A DNA stretch of 64,000 nucleotides from Actinomycetes bacterium (GTDB lineage: Bacteria > Actinomycetota > Actinomycetes > Propionibacteriales > Nocardioidaceae): the NCBI GenBank assembly GCA_023460975.1, contig JAEWOG010000067.1:137595-201594 (forward strand), read 5' to 3'. This document shows positions 18,119 to 26,170 of this stretch, in pieces; positions within the stretch are counted from its first letter, which is position 1; the number at the start of each line of letters is the position of its first letter. The notes below the pieces were generated by a model. That model searched no databases. It was not told the DNA's origin and saw nothing but the letters and a program-made list of their open reading frames with translations. The position numbers were made by a program, and so were the translations under genes.

Positions 18119-19801
18119 ATGAGCGACACCCCCGACATCAAGCCCCGGTCCCGCGACGTCACCGACGGAATCGAGAAGGCGGCCGCGCGTGGAATGCTCC
18201 GTGCCGTCGGCATGGATGACGACGACTTCGCCAAGCCCCAGATCGGCGTCGCGTCGTCGTGGAACGAGATCACCCCCTGCAACCTCTCGCTCGACCGCCT
18301 GGCCAAGGCGGTCAAGAACGGCGTGCACGCGGCGGGCGGCTACCCGCTGGAGTTCGGCACGATCTCCGTCTCGGACGGCATCTCGATGGGCCACGACGGC
18401 ATGCACTACTCGCTGGTGAGCCGCGAGGTGATCGCCGACTCCGTCGAGGTCGTGATGAGTGCCGAGCGCCTGGACGGCTCCGTCCTGCTCGCCGGCTGCG
18501 ACAAGTCGCTGCCCGGCATGCTCATGGCCGCGGCCCGCCTCGACCTGTCCAGCGTGTTCCTGTACGCCGGGTCGACGATGCCCGGCAGCGTGGACGGCAA
18601 GGACGTCACGATCATCGACGCCTTCGAGGCCGTCGGCGCCTGCCTGGCGGGCAAGATCACCGAGGACGAGGTCAAGCGCGTCGAGAAGGCGATCTGCCCC
18701 GGTGAGGGCGCCTGCGGCGGCATGTACACCGCCAACACGATGGCCTCGATCGGCGAGGCGCTCGGCATGAGCCTGCCGGGCTCCGCGGCCCCGCCGGCCG
18801 TGGACCGCCGTCGCGACGGCTTCGCCCACCGCTCGGGCGAGGCCGTGGTCAACCTGCTCCGACAGGGGATCACCGCGCGCGACATCATGACGCGCGAGGC
18901 GTTCGAGAACGCGATCGCGATCACGATGGCACTCGGGGGCTCCACCAACGCGGTGCTGCACCTGCTCGCCATCGCGCGCGAGGCCGACGTCGACCTGGAG
19001 TTGGCCGACTTCAACCGCATCGGCGACCGGACTCCGCACCTGGCGGACATGAAGCCCTTCGGCAAGTACGTGATGACCGACGTCGACAAGATCGGCGGCA
19101 TCCCCGTGGTCATGAAGGCGCTGCTCGACGCCGGTCTCATGAACGGCGACGTCATGACGGTGACCGGCAAGACGCTGGCCGAGAACATCGAGGCCCTGAA
19201 CCCCAAGAGCGTCGACGGCAAGGTCATCCACGCGGTGGACGCGCCGATCCACGCTGATGGTGGCCTCACCATCCTGCACGGCTCGCTGGCTCCCGAGGGC
19301 GCCGTCATCAAGTCGGCCGGCTTCGACGCCGAGGTCGTCACCGCCACGGCCCGCGTCTTCGACCGCGAGCGCGCCGCACTGGATGCGCTGGCCGAGGGCA
19401 CGATCTCCAAGGGCGACGCCGTCATCATCCGCTACGAGGGTCCCAAGGGCGGTCCGGGGATGCGCGAGATGCTCGCGATCACCGGGGCCATCAAGGGCGC
19501 CGGTCTGGGCAAGGACATCCTGCTCATCACGGATGGCCGGTTCTCCGGTGGGACGACGGGGCCGTGCATCGGCCACGTGGCCCCCGAGGCCAGCCACGGT
19601 GGCCCGATCGCCTTCGTCCGCGACGGCGATCAGATCACGCTCGACATCCCCAAGCGCTCGCTCGAGCTGCACGTGGACGCCGAGGAGCTGGCCCGCCGCC
19701 AGGAGGGCTGGGAGCCCGAGCCGCCGAAGTTTACCCACGGCGTGCTGGGCAAGTACGCCAAGCTCGTCCAGTCGGCGAGCAAGGGAGCGGTCCTCTTCTG
19801 A
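18119..19801 (+). CDS. ilvD: Dihydroxy-acid dehydratase
   Basis: A 560-residue enzyme of the third common step of isoleucine/valine synthesis: it dehydrates 2,3-dihydroxy-isovalerate and 2,3-dihydroxy-3-methylvalerate to the 2-oxo acids. The iron-sulfur cysteines appear in GCDKSLPGM and in PGEGACGGMYTANTM. The C-terminal beta domain has ITDGRFSGGTTGP. Length is normal. It is a single leaderless transcription unit apart from ilvBNC, which lies 8 kb downstream; no leader peptide or attenuator is seen in front of it. A strong hairpin follows its stop. Confidence 0.95.
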   Translation: MSDTPDIKPRSRDVTDGIEKAAARGMLRAVGMDDDDFAKPQIGVASSWNEITPCNLSLDRLAKAVKNGVHAAGGYPLEFGTISVSDGISMGHDGMHYSLVSREVIADSVEVVMSAERLDGSVLLAGCDKSLPGMLMAAARLDLSSVFLYAGSTMPGSVDGKDVTIIDAFEAVGACLAGKITEDEVKRVEKAICPGEGACGGMYTANTMASIGEALGMSLPGSAAPPAVDRRRDGFAHRSGEAVVNLLRQGITARDIMTREAFENAIAITMALGGSTNAVLHLLAIAREADVDLELADFNRIGDRTPHLADMKPFGKYVMTDVDKIGGIPVVMKALLDAGLMNGDVMTVTGKTLAENIEALNPKSVDGKVIHAVDAPIHADGGLTILHGSLAPEGAVIKSAGFDAEVVTATARVFDRERAALDALAEGTISKGDAVIIRYEGPKGGPGMREMLAITGAIKGAGLGKDILLITDGRFSGGTTGPCIGHVAPEASHGGPIAFVRDGDQITLDIPKRSLELHVDAEELARRQEGWEPEPPKFTHGVLGKYAKLVQSASKGAVLF

Positions 19802-19821
19802 GGGGTGCGCGCACGCACGTC

Positions 19822-19854
19822 GCGACGCCCGGTCGTTTCTCGGCCGGGTGTCGC
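19822..19854 (+). terminator. Hairpin after ilvD
   Basis: GCGACGCCCGG (19822-19832) pairs with CCGGGTGTCGC (19844-19854), 11 pairs with one G-T. There is no T tract, so it may be an L-shaped (T-less) terminator or a 3' stabiliser. Confidence 0.5.
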
Positions 19855-20073
19855 TGCATCCCAACCTCAAGGCGACCCTAAGATTCCGGCGCATTCGGCC
19901 CCAGCAGCCAACATTCGCTGCCGGGAACCGGAAATGCGGACATAGTCGGTGGTCGGTCCCCACCACGCCTTCGAGGTATCAGTTCGCCATGCTCTCCCGC
20001 GCTCCATGCACCCCTCCTGTCCCGAGTCCACCCCGCGGGGGGCGCGGGCGGAGCGGGCGTCGGGTGGGCTGAC

Positions 20074-20565
20074 GTGCTCCCCGCAGCACCGCTGTCCATG
20101 CGCAGCGCCAGGGCCAGTGACGACGCCCAGATGCGCGCCCTCTTCGCTGCCACCACCGCTGCGGCAGCCGCCGCGGCCTGGTCGGCGTACGACCCCGAGC
20201 GCCTCGCGAGCGAGTACGAGCAGTGGCGCTCCGGGCTGCCCGAGGAGAGCGTCGAGGTCGTCGCGCTGGTGCGTGGCGAGGTCGTCGGCCATCTGGTCAT
20301 GCACGCGGGGGAGCGGATCACCCAGGTCCTCGCCCTCCGGGTGAGGCCGAGTCTGCGCGGCAGGGGGATCGCCCGCGCGCTGCTCGCGCCCGTCCTGTCC
20401 AGCGCGCGCCGTTCGGGGCGCGAGGTCGAGATCCGCGTTCCCGCGGACGCCGGGCTCGCGCTCGCTGCGAGCCGCAGCCTCGGCTTCACGCCGTACGCCA
20501 CCGACGGTGCCTACGTACGGGTCCGGGCAGCCGAGCGGCCCGACGACTCGGGCCCCGCCAGATAG
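20074..20565 (+). CDS. GNAT-family N-acetyltransferase
   Basis: A 163-residue GNAT domain. The acetyl-CoA pyrophosphate loop is VRPSLRGRGIARALL (R/Q-x-x-G-x-G/A pattern) near residue 93, and the C-terminal part GLALAASRSLGFTPY is the typical helix-strand end. Substrate unknown. The start is uncertain: GTG at 20074 or ATG 24 bases later. An alanine-rich helix (residues 25-35) is unusual but in keeping with base composition. It is followed by kynU, which seems to have its own promoter. Confidence 0.75.
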   Translation: MLPAAPLSMRSARASDDAQMRALFAATTAAAAAAAWSAYDPERLASEYEQWRSGLPEESVEVVALVRGEVVGHLVMHAGERITQVLALRVRPSLRGRGIARALLAPVLSSARRSGREVEIRVPADAGLALAASRSLGFTPYATDGAYVRVRAAERPDDSGPAR

Positions 20566-20591
20566 CGGATGCGTAGCACCCGACCGTGGGC

Positions 20592-20597
20592 TTCAAT
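20592..20597 (+). promoter_or_regulatory. -10-like element TTCAAT before kynureninase
   Basis: TTCAAT followed by 6 bases and the ATG at 20604. A weaker match than TAGNNT, but the spacing is the same. Confidence 0.35.
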
Positions 20598-20603
20598 GTC
20601 CCC

Positions 20604-21836
20604 ATGACTTCCTCCGCCCGTTCGGTCTCCCTCGACGCAGCCGACCCGTTGGCCGCGCTGCGCGGGAGGTTCGTCGGGGCCCACAGCGACCTCGTCTACT
20701 TCGACGGCAACTCGCTCGGGCGGCCCTTGGCTCGTACGGCGCAGCGCGCAGCCCAGTTCGTGACCGACGAGTGGGGAGGGCGGCTCATTCGGGGCTGGGA
20801 CGAGACGTGGCTGGAACGCCCGTTCGTGCTCGGCGACCGGATCGGGGCTGCGACGTTGGGGGCCGCGCCGGGACAGACCGCCATCGGCGACTCGACGACC
20901 GTGTGGCTCTACAAGCTGCTGCGGGCGGCCGCTGACGGGCAGGCGCGGCGCGACCTGCGGCGCACGGAGATCGTCGTCGACACCGACAACTTCCCCACCG
21001 ACCGCTACGTGGCGCAGGCCGTGGCGGCGGAGCGGGGGATGACGCTGCGCTGGATCGAGGCCGACCCTGCGAGCGGTGTCACGGTGGAGCAGGTCGCCGA
21101 GGCCGTGTCGGAGTCCACGGCGGTCGTGCTGCTGAGCCACGTGGCCTACCGCTCCGCATGGATGCTCGACGTCGCACAGGTCGTCGACACCGTCCACGCC
21201 GCCGGCGCCGTGCTGCTGCTGGACCTGTGCCACTCGGTCGGCGCAGTGGACGTGCAGCTGGACGCGTGGGGCGTCGACTTCGCGGTCGGGTGCACGTACA
21301 AGTACCTCAACGGCGGTCCGGGGGCGCCGGCCTTCGGCTACGTCGCGACCCCGCGGCAGGCGGACAATCCGCAGCCGATCAGCGGCTGGATGGGGCACCG
21401 CGATCCGTTCGCGATGGGTCCCGACCACGAGGCCGCCAGCGGCATCCGCGGCTTCGTGTCGGGCACGATGCCGGTGATGGGCATGCTGGCGCTGCCGGAC
21501 ATGCTGGACCTCATCGAGGAGGTGGGGATCGCTGCCGTACGGGCGAAGTCGGTGGAGTTGACCTCGTACGCCATCGAGCTCGCCGACGACCTCCTCGCGC
21601 CGTACGGGGTCCAGGTCGTCTCGCCGCGGGACCCGGCCCGGCGCGGCGGGCACGTGACCCTGCACCATCCGCGGATGCGCGAGGTGGTGGCGGCCTTGTG
21701 GCGGCGAGACGTCATCCCCGACTACCGCGACCCGGGCGGGCTGCGCGTGGGTCTGTCCCCGCTGTCGACGTCCTTCGCGGAGGTCGAGGTCGGGATGGTG
21801 GCCGTGCGGGACGAGCTCGAGGGGCGGGCCTCATGA
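20604..21836 (+). CDS. kynU: Kynureninase (PLP, aminotransferase class V fold)
   Basis: A 410-residue PLP enzyme. The N-terminal signature YFDGNSLGRPL, the phosphate-binding DNFPTDRY, the aspartate in LDLCHSVGAVDV and the lysine loop GCTYKYLNGGPGAPAF are those of kynureninase. It should cleave L-kynurenine (or 3-hydroxykynurenine) to anthranilate and alanine. No tryptophan dioxygenase or formamidase gene lies nearby, so the rest of the pathway must be elsewhere. The S66 peptidase gene overlaps its stop (ATGA) and is probably co-expressed. Confidence 0.9.
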   Translation: MTSSARSVSLDAADPLAALRGRFVGAHSDLVYFDGNSLGRPLARTAQRAAQFVTDEWGGRLIRGWDETWLERPFVLGDRIGAATLGAAPGQTAIGDSTTVWLYKLLRAAADGQARRDLRRTEIVVDTDNFPTDRYVAQAVAAERGMTLRWIEADPASGVTVEQVAEAVSESTAVVLLSHVAYRSAWMLDVAQVVDTVHAAGAVLLLDLCHSVGAVDVQLDAWGVDFAVGCTYKYLNGGPGAPAFGYVATPRQADNPQPISGWMGHRDPFAMGPDHEAASGIRGFVSGTMPVMGMLALPDMLDLIEEVGIAAVRAKSVELTSYAIELADDLLAPYGVQVVSPRDPARRGGHVTLHHPRMREVVAALWRRDVIPDYRDPGGLRVGLSPLSTSFAEVEVGMVAVRDELEGRAS

Positions 21837-22882
21837 CTGACGGCGTCGAGACGCAGCGCAGCCGGGGGTCCGTGGTGCGGTTCCCCGAACCCCTGCGGCC
21901 GGGCGACCTGATTGGCGTCACCTCGCCGTCGTCTGGCGCCGACGGCGCTGCCGCGGACCGCGTCGAGTTCTGCGTACGGTGGCTCGAGGAGCGCGGGCAT
22001 CCGGTGCGGGTGGGGGAGTGCATGGACGGCGCCACCCACATCTCGGCGCCCAAGCAGGCGCGGGCAGCCGAGCTCACGGCGATGCTCCGCGACCCGGAGA
22101 TCCGCGCGGTGATCCCGCCGTGGGGCGGGGAGACTGCGATCGATCTGCTCGACCAAGTGGGCTGGGACGCGCTGGCCGAAGCGGAGCCCACCTGGCTGGT
22201 CGGCTGGTCCGACATGTCCACGATCCTGCTGCCGCTGACGTTGCGCACCGGTTGGGCCACGCTGCACGGGGACAACCTCGCCGACACCCCGATCGTCGTG
22301 CCCGACGGCCTGCTCCACTGGCTCGACCTGGCTGCAGCCACGGGGCCGGTCACCCAGCGCGACAGCGGCGTGGTGGCGACGTGGACGAGGTTCGAGGAGG
22401 ACCCGTACGCGACCGAATGGGTCCACGTCGGCGACGGTCGCTGGTCACTGCACGGAGCCGAGCGGCTCGACGTCAGCGGACGCCTGATCGGGGGCTGCCT
22501 CGACACCCTGGCTCACCTGGCGGGCACCCCGTACGGTGACGTCCGTGCCTTCGGGGAGCGTTGCTCCGAGGACGGGCTGGTGGTCTTCCTCGAGGTGTGC
22601 GACGCGGGGGCCTTCGACGTGGCACGCATGCTGCACGGGCTGCGCTACGCCGGCTGGTTCGACCATGCCCGCGCCATCCTCATCGGTCGTACGAATGCTC
22701 CTGATGCCGACTCGCTCACTCAACGGGGAGCCGTGCTGGATGCGCTCGGCGGTCTCGACATCCCCATCGTCTTCGACCTGGAGATCGGTCATGTGCCGCC
22801 GCACCTGCCGCTCGTCAACGGGGCGATGGCGCGGGTGGTGGTCGACGGTGAGACGCGACAGATCACCCAAACGCTTGCGTGA
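21833..22882 (+). CDS. S66 family (LD-carboxypeptidase / MccF-like) peptidase
   Basis: A 349-residue peptidase of family S66. Family landmarks are RPGDLIGVTSPSSG near the N-terminus, the nucleophile region WLVGWSDMST (Ser), a glutamate in CDAGAFDVARML or nearby, and the late histidine in EIGHVPPHLPLVNGA. Members cut LD bonds in murein peptides or detoxify microcin-C-like aminoacyl nucleotides. The Trp/Gly-rich loop PPWGGETAIDLLD suits the MccF-like subgroup, but this is only by eye. It overlaps the kynureninase stop by four bases. No signal peptide is seen, so it is cytoplasmic. Confidence 0.88.
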   Translation: MTDGVETQRSRGSVVRFPEPLRPGDLIGVTSPSSGADGAAADRVEFCVRWLEERGHPVRVGECMDGATHISAPKQARAAELTAMLRDPEIRAVIPPWGGETAIDLLDQVGWDALAEAEPTWLVGWSDMSTILLPLTLRTGWATLHGDNLADTPIVVPDGLLHWLDLAAATGPVTQRDSGVVATWTRFEEDPYATEWVHVGDGRWSLHGAERLDVSGRLIGGCLDTLAHLAGTPYGDVRAFGERCSEDGLVVFLEVCDAGAFDVARMLHGLRYAGWFDHARAILIGRTNAPDADSLTQRGAVLDALGGLDIPIVFDLEIGHVPPHLPLVNGAMARVVVDGETRQITQTLA

Positions 22883-22972
22883 ACCCGCTCTCGGCACCCG
22901 GCCCGCCTGCGCGGCGCCGCCGGTGATCGGGGATGCTGTGGGGGCTCGCCCCCTTGCCCACGAGGAGAACCA

Positions 22973-23677
22973 GTGAACGCGCGTACCAACGACTTCGGTC
23001 AGCCGATCGGCCCCGAGGTGGAACTCGTGGTGCCCGAGGTGCCCTCCGAGGTGGTGCTGACGGGACAGGGCGTGCGGCTCGAGCCGGTGGCGCGGCACCA
23101 CACCGCTGCGCTGTTCCACGCGCTGTGCGCCGAGCGGGACGAGAACCTGTGGACCTACCGTTCCGACGAGCGGCCCCGTACGGTCGCGGCGATGGCCGAG
23201 CGGATCGACGCCTGGGCTGCTGCCGACACGCTGACCTTCGCGATCGTGCCGCTGGAAACGGAGCAGGCGGCCGGCATCGCGACCCTCATGCGCGCCGACG
23301 CCGCGAACGCCTCGGTGGAGGTGGGGGCCATCCTCTTCGGCCGCCAGTTGCAGCGATCGCGCGCCGCCACGGAGGCCATGGCCCTGCTCATGCGTCACGT
23401 GTTCGACGACCTGAAGTACAGGCGCTACGAGTGGAAGTGCGACCGGCACAACCAGCCGTCCCGCCGGGCGGCCGTACGCCTCGGGTTCATCTGGGAGGGC
23501 CGCTTCCGCAACCACATGGTCTACAAGGGCCGCAGTCGCGACACTGACTGGTTCTCGATCACCGACAGCGAGTGGCCGCGCGTCGAACGGGCGCTGACCG
23601 ACTGGCTGGATGACCGGAACTTCGACGACCACGGGCGCCAGCGCGTACGCCTGGCTGCCCGCCCGCCGCAAGACTGA
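22973..23677 (+). CDS. GNAT acetyltransferase, RimJ/RimL-like
   Basis: A 234-residue GNAT enzyme, GTG start after GAGGAGAACCA. Features are the substrate loop DENLWTYRSDERPRTVAAM, a core strand VEVGAILFGRQLQRSRAATEAMALL and the end YRRYEWKCDRHNQPSRRAAVRLGF, which is typical of RimL-like enzymes acting on amino groups of proteins or small molecules. A ~35-residue N-terminal strand (GPEVELVVPEVP) extends the usual domain. The exact substrate is unknown. A large repeat array follows the gene. Confidence 0.85.
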   Translation: MNARTNDFGQPIGPEVELVVPEVPSEVVLTGQGVRLEPVARHHTAALFHALCAERDENLWTYRSDERPRTVAAMAERIDAWAAADTLTFAIVPLETEQAAGIATLMRADAANASVEVGAILFGRQLQRSRAATEAMALLMRHVFDDLKYRRYEWKCDRHNQPSRRAAVRLGFIWEGRFRNHMVYKGRSRDTDWFSITDSEWPRVERALTDWLDDRNFDDHGRQRVRLAARPPQD

Positions 23678-23682
23678 CGCTG

Positions 23683-24120
23683 GTCGTACGGCCGCGGCGG
23701 TCGTACGGAGCTGTGCCTGGGCGTGCGTCATACGGAGTGGCCTGGCTGGGCTGTGCGTCATACGGAGCGGGACCTATGGGTGCGGGTTCGTATGACGCGG
23801 GGCGGGCCGTACGGATGTGTCATACGAAGTGGCCTGGCTGGGCTGTGCGTCATACGGAGTGGGACCTATGGGTGCGGGTTCGTATGACGTGGGCGGGGTG
23901 AGGTCGGGTTTGTATGACGCGGGGCTCGCGGGGCCGGGTTTGTATGACGCGGGGCGGGCCGTGCGGATGTGTCATACGAAGTGGCCTGGCTGGGCTGTGC
24001 GTCATACGGAGTGGGACCTATGGGTGCGGGTTCGTATGACGCGGGGCCCGCAGGGTCGGGTTTGTATGACGCCGGGCTCGCAGGATCGCGTTTGTATGGC
24101 GCAGCCCGGTTTCGTACGAC
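23683..24120. repeat. 30-bp-phased inverted repeat array, locus 1
   Basis: This 494-base gap between genes holds an array of a 10-base motif. GTCATACGRA occurs at 23727, 23757, 23819, 23849, 23971 and 24001. Its reverse complement TTYGTATGAC occurs at 23787, 23879, 23909, 23939, 24031, 24061 and, with one change, 24091. Successive motifs are exactly 30 bases apart except two 32-base steps, and each group runs forward-forward then reverse. A 152-base block (23819-23970) is repeated almost exactly from 23971. At each forward/reverse switch the spacer contains GGACCTATGGG. Degenerate copies GTCGTACGG lie at 23683 and 23700, and TTCGTACGAC at 24111. No gene of normal appearance covers it. A related array lies at 54840. 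Confidence 0.9.
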
Positions 24121-24159
24121 CGGCGGGAGCGTACGCATGACGCAGGGCGCCGCCTCTGA

Positions 24160-24165
24160 CACGAT
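24160..24165 (+). promoter_or_regulatory. -10-like element CACGAT before deaminase
   Basis: CACGAT, 6 bases, then the GTG start at 24172. Confidence 0.35.
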
Positions 24166-24171
24166 GCCCGC

Positions 24172-24672
24172 GTGAGTACGCAGGAAGACGCCCCGAAGGC
24201 AGAGGCCCCGCAGGCAGGCAGCCTGCAGGCAGAGCCCCCGTCCGTCCCTGGCTGGGACGAGTACTTCCTCGGGATCGCCGCAGCGGTGGCGGCACGGGCC
24301 AAGTGTTCGCGGCGCCGCGTCGGGGCGGTGCTGGTCATCGATCGCCGCATCATCGCCACCGGGTACAACGGCGCGCCTCCCGGAGAGGACGACTGCCTCC
24401 AGGGCGCGTGCCCGCGTGGGCAGCTCGACTATGACGCGGTGCCGGGGTTGGGGGACTACGACCGGCCGGGTACGCCGGGGTTCTGCATCGCTATTCACGC
24501 GGAGGTCAACGCGCTCCTGTTCGCGACCCGGGACACCAAGGGAGCCACCGCGTACATCACCGATCCACCCTGCCCCGGGTGCCGCAAGGCGCTGGCAGCC
24601 GCAGGGGTCGTACGAGCGGTGTGGCCGGACGGTGAGCACGACCGCCCCAGCCTGACGACCTGGACCGCCTGA
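24172..24672 (+). CDS. dCMP/CMP-type zinc deaminase
   Basis: A 166-residue deaminase. Zinc ligands and the catalytic glutamate are in CIAIHAEVNALLF (HAE) and DPPCPGCRKAL (PCxxC). RRVGAVLVIDRRIIATGYNGAPPG and the extra DDCLQGACPRG segment are typical of ComEB-like dCMP deaminases, which make dUMP for thymidylate synthesis. The N-terminal ~30 residues (EDAPKAEAPQAGSLQAE) are low-complexity and may be disordered. The GTG start sits 6 bases after a CACGAT hexamer. Confidence 0.88.
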   Translation: MSTQEDAPKAEAPQAGSLQAEPPSVPGWDEYFLGIAAAVAARAKCSRRRVGAVLVIDRRIIATGYNGAPPGEDDCLQGACPRGQLDYDAVPGLGDYDRPGTPGFCIAIHAEVNALLFATRDTKGATAYITDPPCPGCRKALAAAGVVRAVWPDGEHDRPSLTTWTA

Positions 24673-24720
24673 CGACCTGGACCGCCCGACGACCTGGACC
24701 GCCTAAGGCTGGGACGCGCC

Positions 24721-25224
24721 TCAGGCCTGCCCCCGGCGCTGGGCTTTGCGCCGCCGTCGCCGTCGTTGGGCGCGCTGCTGGCGGCGCAGGCTGTCCACCC
24801 AGATGAGGTCGCCCTCCTCCCAGGCCGTCAGCGCAGCCTGGGCAGCCCGGTCGGCAGCCGAGCCGACGGAGGTGGCGGCGAGCTCAGCAGCATGGGACTC
24901 GCCGTAGGCGCGCCCCACCGCGTTGTTGTGCAGGTCCACGCGCGAGTCCTCGGCGTGGGGGGTGCCTTCCTCGTGCACCTCGCCGAGCCGTTCGGCCACC
25001 GAGGCGGAGAAGTGGGCCGTGAGCAGCGACTGCCACACAAAATGCCGTACGGCGTTGATGCGGCCCCGGATCCCTCGCCCGCGCTCTGTGGCGACCCGCA
25101 ACGCGGCCACCGCGATGTGGAGAGAGGTCGCGCTCTCGCGGGCCGAGAGGCCCTGGGCACGCGCGGCTCGGGCGAGGCGCGGTGCGGCACGCGCGGAGTG
25201 GAGCAGTTGAGCGAACAGGGCCAT
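24721..25224 (-). CDS. Hypothetical protein with DUF6973-like His/Asn motifs
   Basis: A 167-residue protein; the ATG giving MALFAQLLHSARAAPRL is preferred to upstream GTG codons because it avoids overlap with the divergent gene. The central region has NAVRHFVWQSLLTAHF, then ERLGEVHEEG, then RVDLHNNAVGRAYGE. This RHxxW...HE...DLHNNxxGR order resembles a small helical domain (DUF6973-like) found as a stand-alone protein and at the end of large polymorphic-toxin-like proteins. The conserved histidines and asparagines suggest a metal site or catalysis, but no activity is known to me. The C-terminal tail is extremely Arg-rich (RRQQRAQRRRRRRKAQRRG), so nucleic acid binding is possible. No signal peptide. 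Confidence 0.6.
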   Translation of the reverse strand: MALFAQLLHSARAAPRLARAARAQGLSARESATSLHIAVAALRVATERGRGIRGRINAVRHFVWQSLLTAHFSASVAERLGEVHEEGTPHAEDSRVDLHNNAVGRAYGESHAAELAATSVGSAADRAAQAALTAWEEGDLIWVDSLRRQQRAQRRRRRRKAQRRGQA

Positions 25225-25277
25225 GCCCCCACCCTGCCAGAGGGCACTGACGGGTTCTCCTCGACGCCGCGTGGTGC

Positions 25278-25283
25278 CATAGT
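25278..25283 (+). promoter_or_regulatory. -10 element CATAGT
   Basis: CATAGT, 6 bases, then the ATG at 25290; suggests a leaderless mRNA. Confidence 0.45.
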
Positions 25284-25289
25284 CGAGGG

Positions 25290-25958
25290 ATGGACGCACA
25301 GCAGAAGGTGACGGTGTCCGAGGCGCGCGAGCGCATGCCGCAGGGCTGGCGACAGGTGCTCCAAGCGGTGCGGGCGCGCTACGCGACTCCCGACTTCGTC
25401 ACGGGGGTGAGGTTCGTCAACGAGGTCGCGGAGCTGGCGGAGGCCGCCCAGCACCATCCCGAGGTCTCGCTGGCGTACTCGTCGGTCGAGCTGCGCCTGA
25501 CCAGCCACGACGTGGGAGGGCTCACCGGGCGCGACCTCGATCTCGCAGCCCAGATCGCGCAGGCGGCGCAGAGCCTGGGGTTGTCACCCGAGCCCTCGGC
25601 CATCACCCAGGTCGAGCTCGGCCTCGACAGCGACGCCGCCGCCGCGCTGTCAGAGGCGTACGCGGCGCTGCTGGGCACCACGGTCGTACGAGGGGAAGAG
25701 GCCGTGGACCCGGACGGCCGCCAGCCGACCGTGTGGTTCCAGGACTCCGACCCCGCCTTCGTGGGTGCCCCCGGGGCACCTGAGCAGCGGTGGCACCTCG
25801 ATGTGTGGGTGGCCGAGGACGAGGGGCAGGCCCGCGTCGATGCCTTCGTGGCGGCGGGAGGCGTGCTGGTGGACGACTCGCAGGCCCCGGCGTTCTGGGT
25901 CGTGGCGGATGCCGAGGGCAATCGTTCGTGCGTGTGCACGGTCTCCTCCCGGGGCTGA
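25290..25958 (+). CDS. Pterin-4a-carbinolamine dehydratase domain fused to VOC/glyoxalase-like domain
   Basis: A 222-residue two-domain protein. Residues ~20-97 match the PCD/DCoH fold: FVTGVRFVNEVAELAEAAQHHPEVSLAYSSV includes the AQHHPE active-site pattern, followed by LTSHDVGGLTGRDLDLA. Residues ~105-222 look like a glyoxalase/VOC half: TQVELGLDSDAAAALSEAY, then QRWHLDVWVAEDEGQARVDAFVAAGG. PCDs dehydrate 4a-hydroxy-tetrahydropterin; the fused VOC domain could bind the pterin, a metal or another ligand. No aromatic amino acid hydroxylase is nearby, so the role is open. It is divergent from the DUF6973-like gene. Confidence 0.8.
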   Translation: MDAQQKVTVSEARERMPQGWRQVLQAVRARYATPDFVTGVRFVNEVAELAEAAQHHPEVSLAYSSVELRLTSHDVGGLTGRDLDLAAQIAQAAQSLGLSPEPSAITQVELGLDSDAAAALSEAYAALLGTTVVRGEEAVDPDGRQPTVWFQDSDPAFVGAPGAPEQRWHLDVWVAEDEGQARVDAFVAAGGVLVDDSQAPAFWVVADAEGNRSCVCTVSSRG

Positions 25959-26101
25959 CTGGCCGGCTGACTGGCCAGCGGGCCCCGGCGTGTGGCGTCG
26001 TTCACACGAGGCGCGACAAATAGTGGGATCGCATGCTCACATGCTGGGACGACTGGCAGACTGTGTTGACGCCAGCAACGCCGGACGGCGACCGTGGTTC
26101 C

Positions 26102-26143
26102 ATGCGCATGGACATTCTCGTACGCACGCGGCGTATGCACTGA
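26102..26143 (+). CDS. ilvB leader peptide (MRMDILVRTRRMH)
   Basis: A 13-codon ORF in the 277-base leader of ilvBNC. It contains consecutive Ile-Leu-Val codons (ATT CTC GTA) and ends 27 bases before a terminator. Leader peptides of this pattern, Met-Arg-x-x-Ile-Leu-Val, are known upstream of ilvB in actinobacteria and sense charged branched-chain tRNAs. An in-frame ATG at 26033 would give a 36-residue version; the short form is preferred from family resemblance. No clear RBS is seen before 26102. Confidence 0.75.
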   Translation: MRMDILVRTRRMH

Positions 26144-26170
26144 GCCTCACGGCTCCAGAGCATGCGCCAT

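Noticed and set aside
19989..20072. 27-residue upstream ORF ending one base before the GNAT gene start
   Set aside because: A TATCAG hexamer precedes it at leaderless spacing, but the peptide (Pro/Arg/Gly-rich) looks like random GC-rich sequence; kept only as a possibility.
23683..24120. CRISPR array
   Set aside because: The regular motif is only ~10 bases, its orientation switches inside the array, spacers resemble each other, and no cas genes are present.
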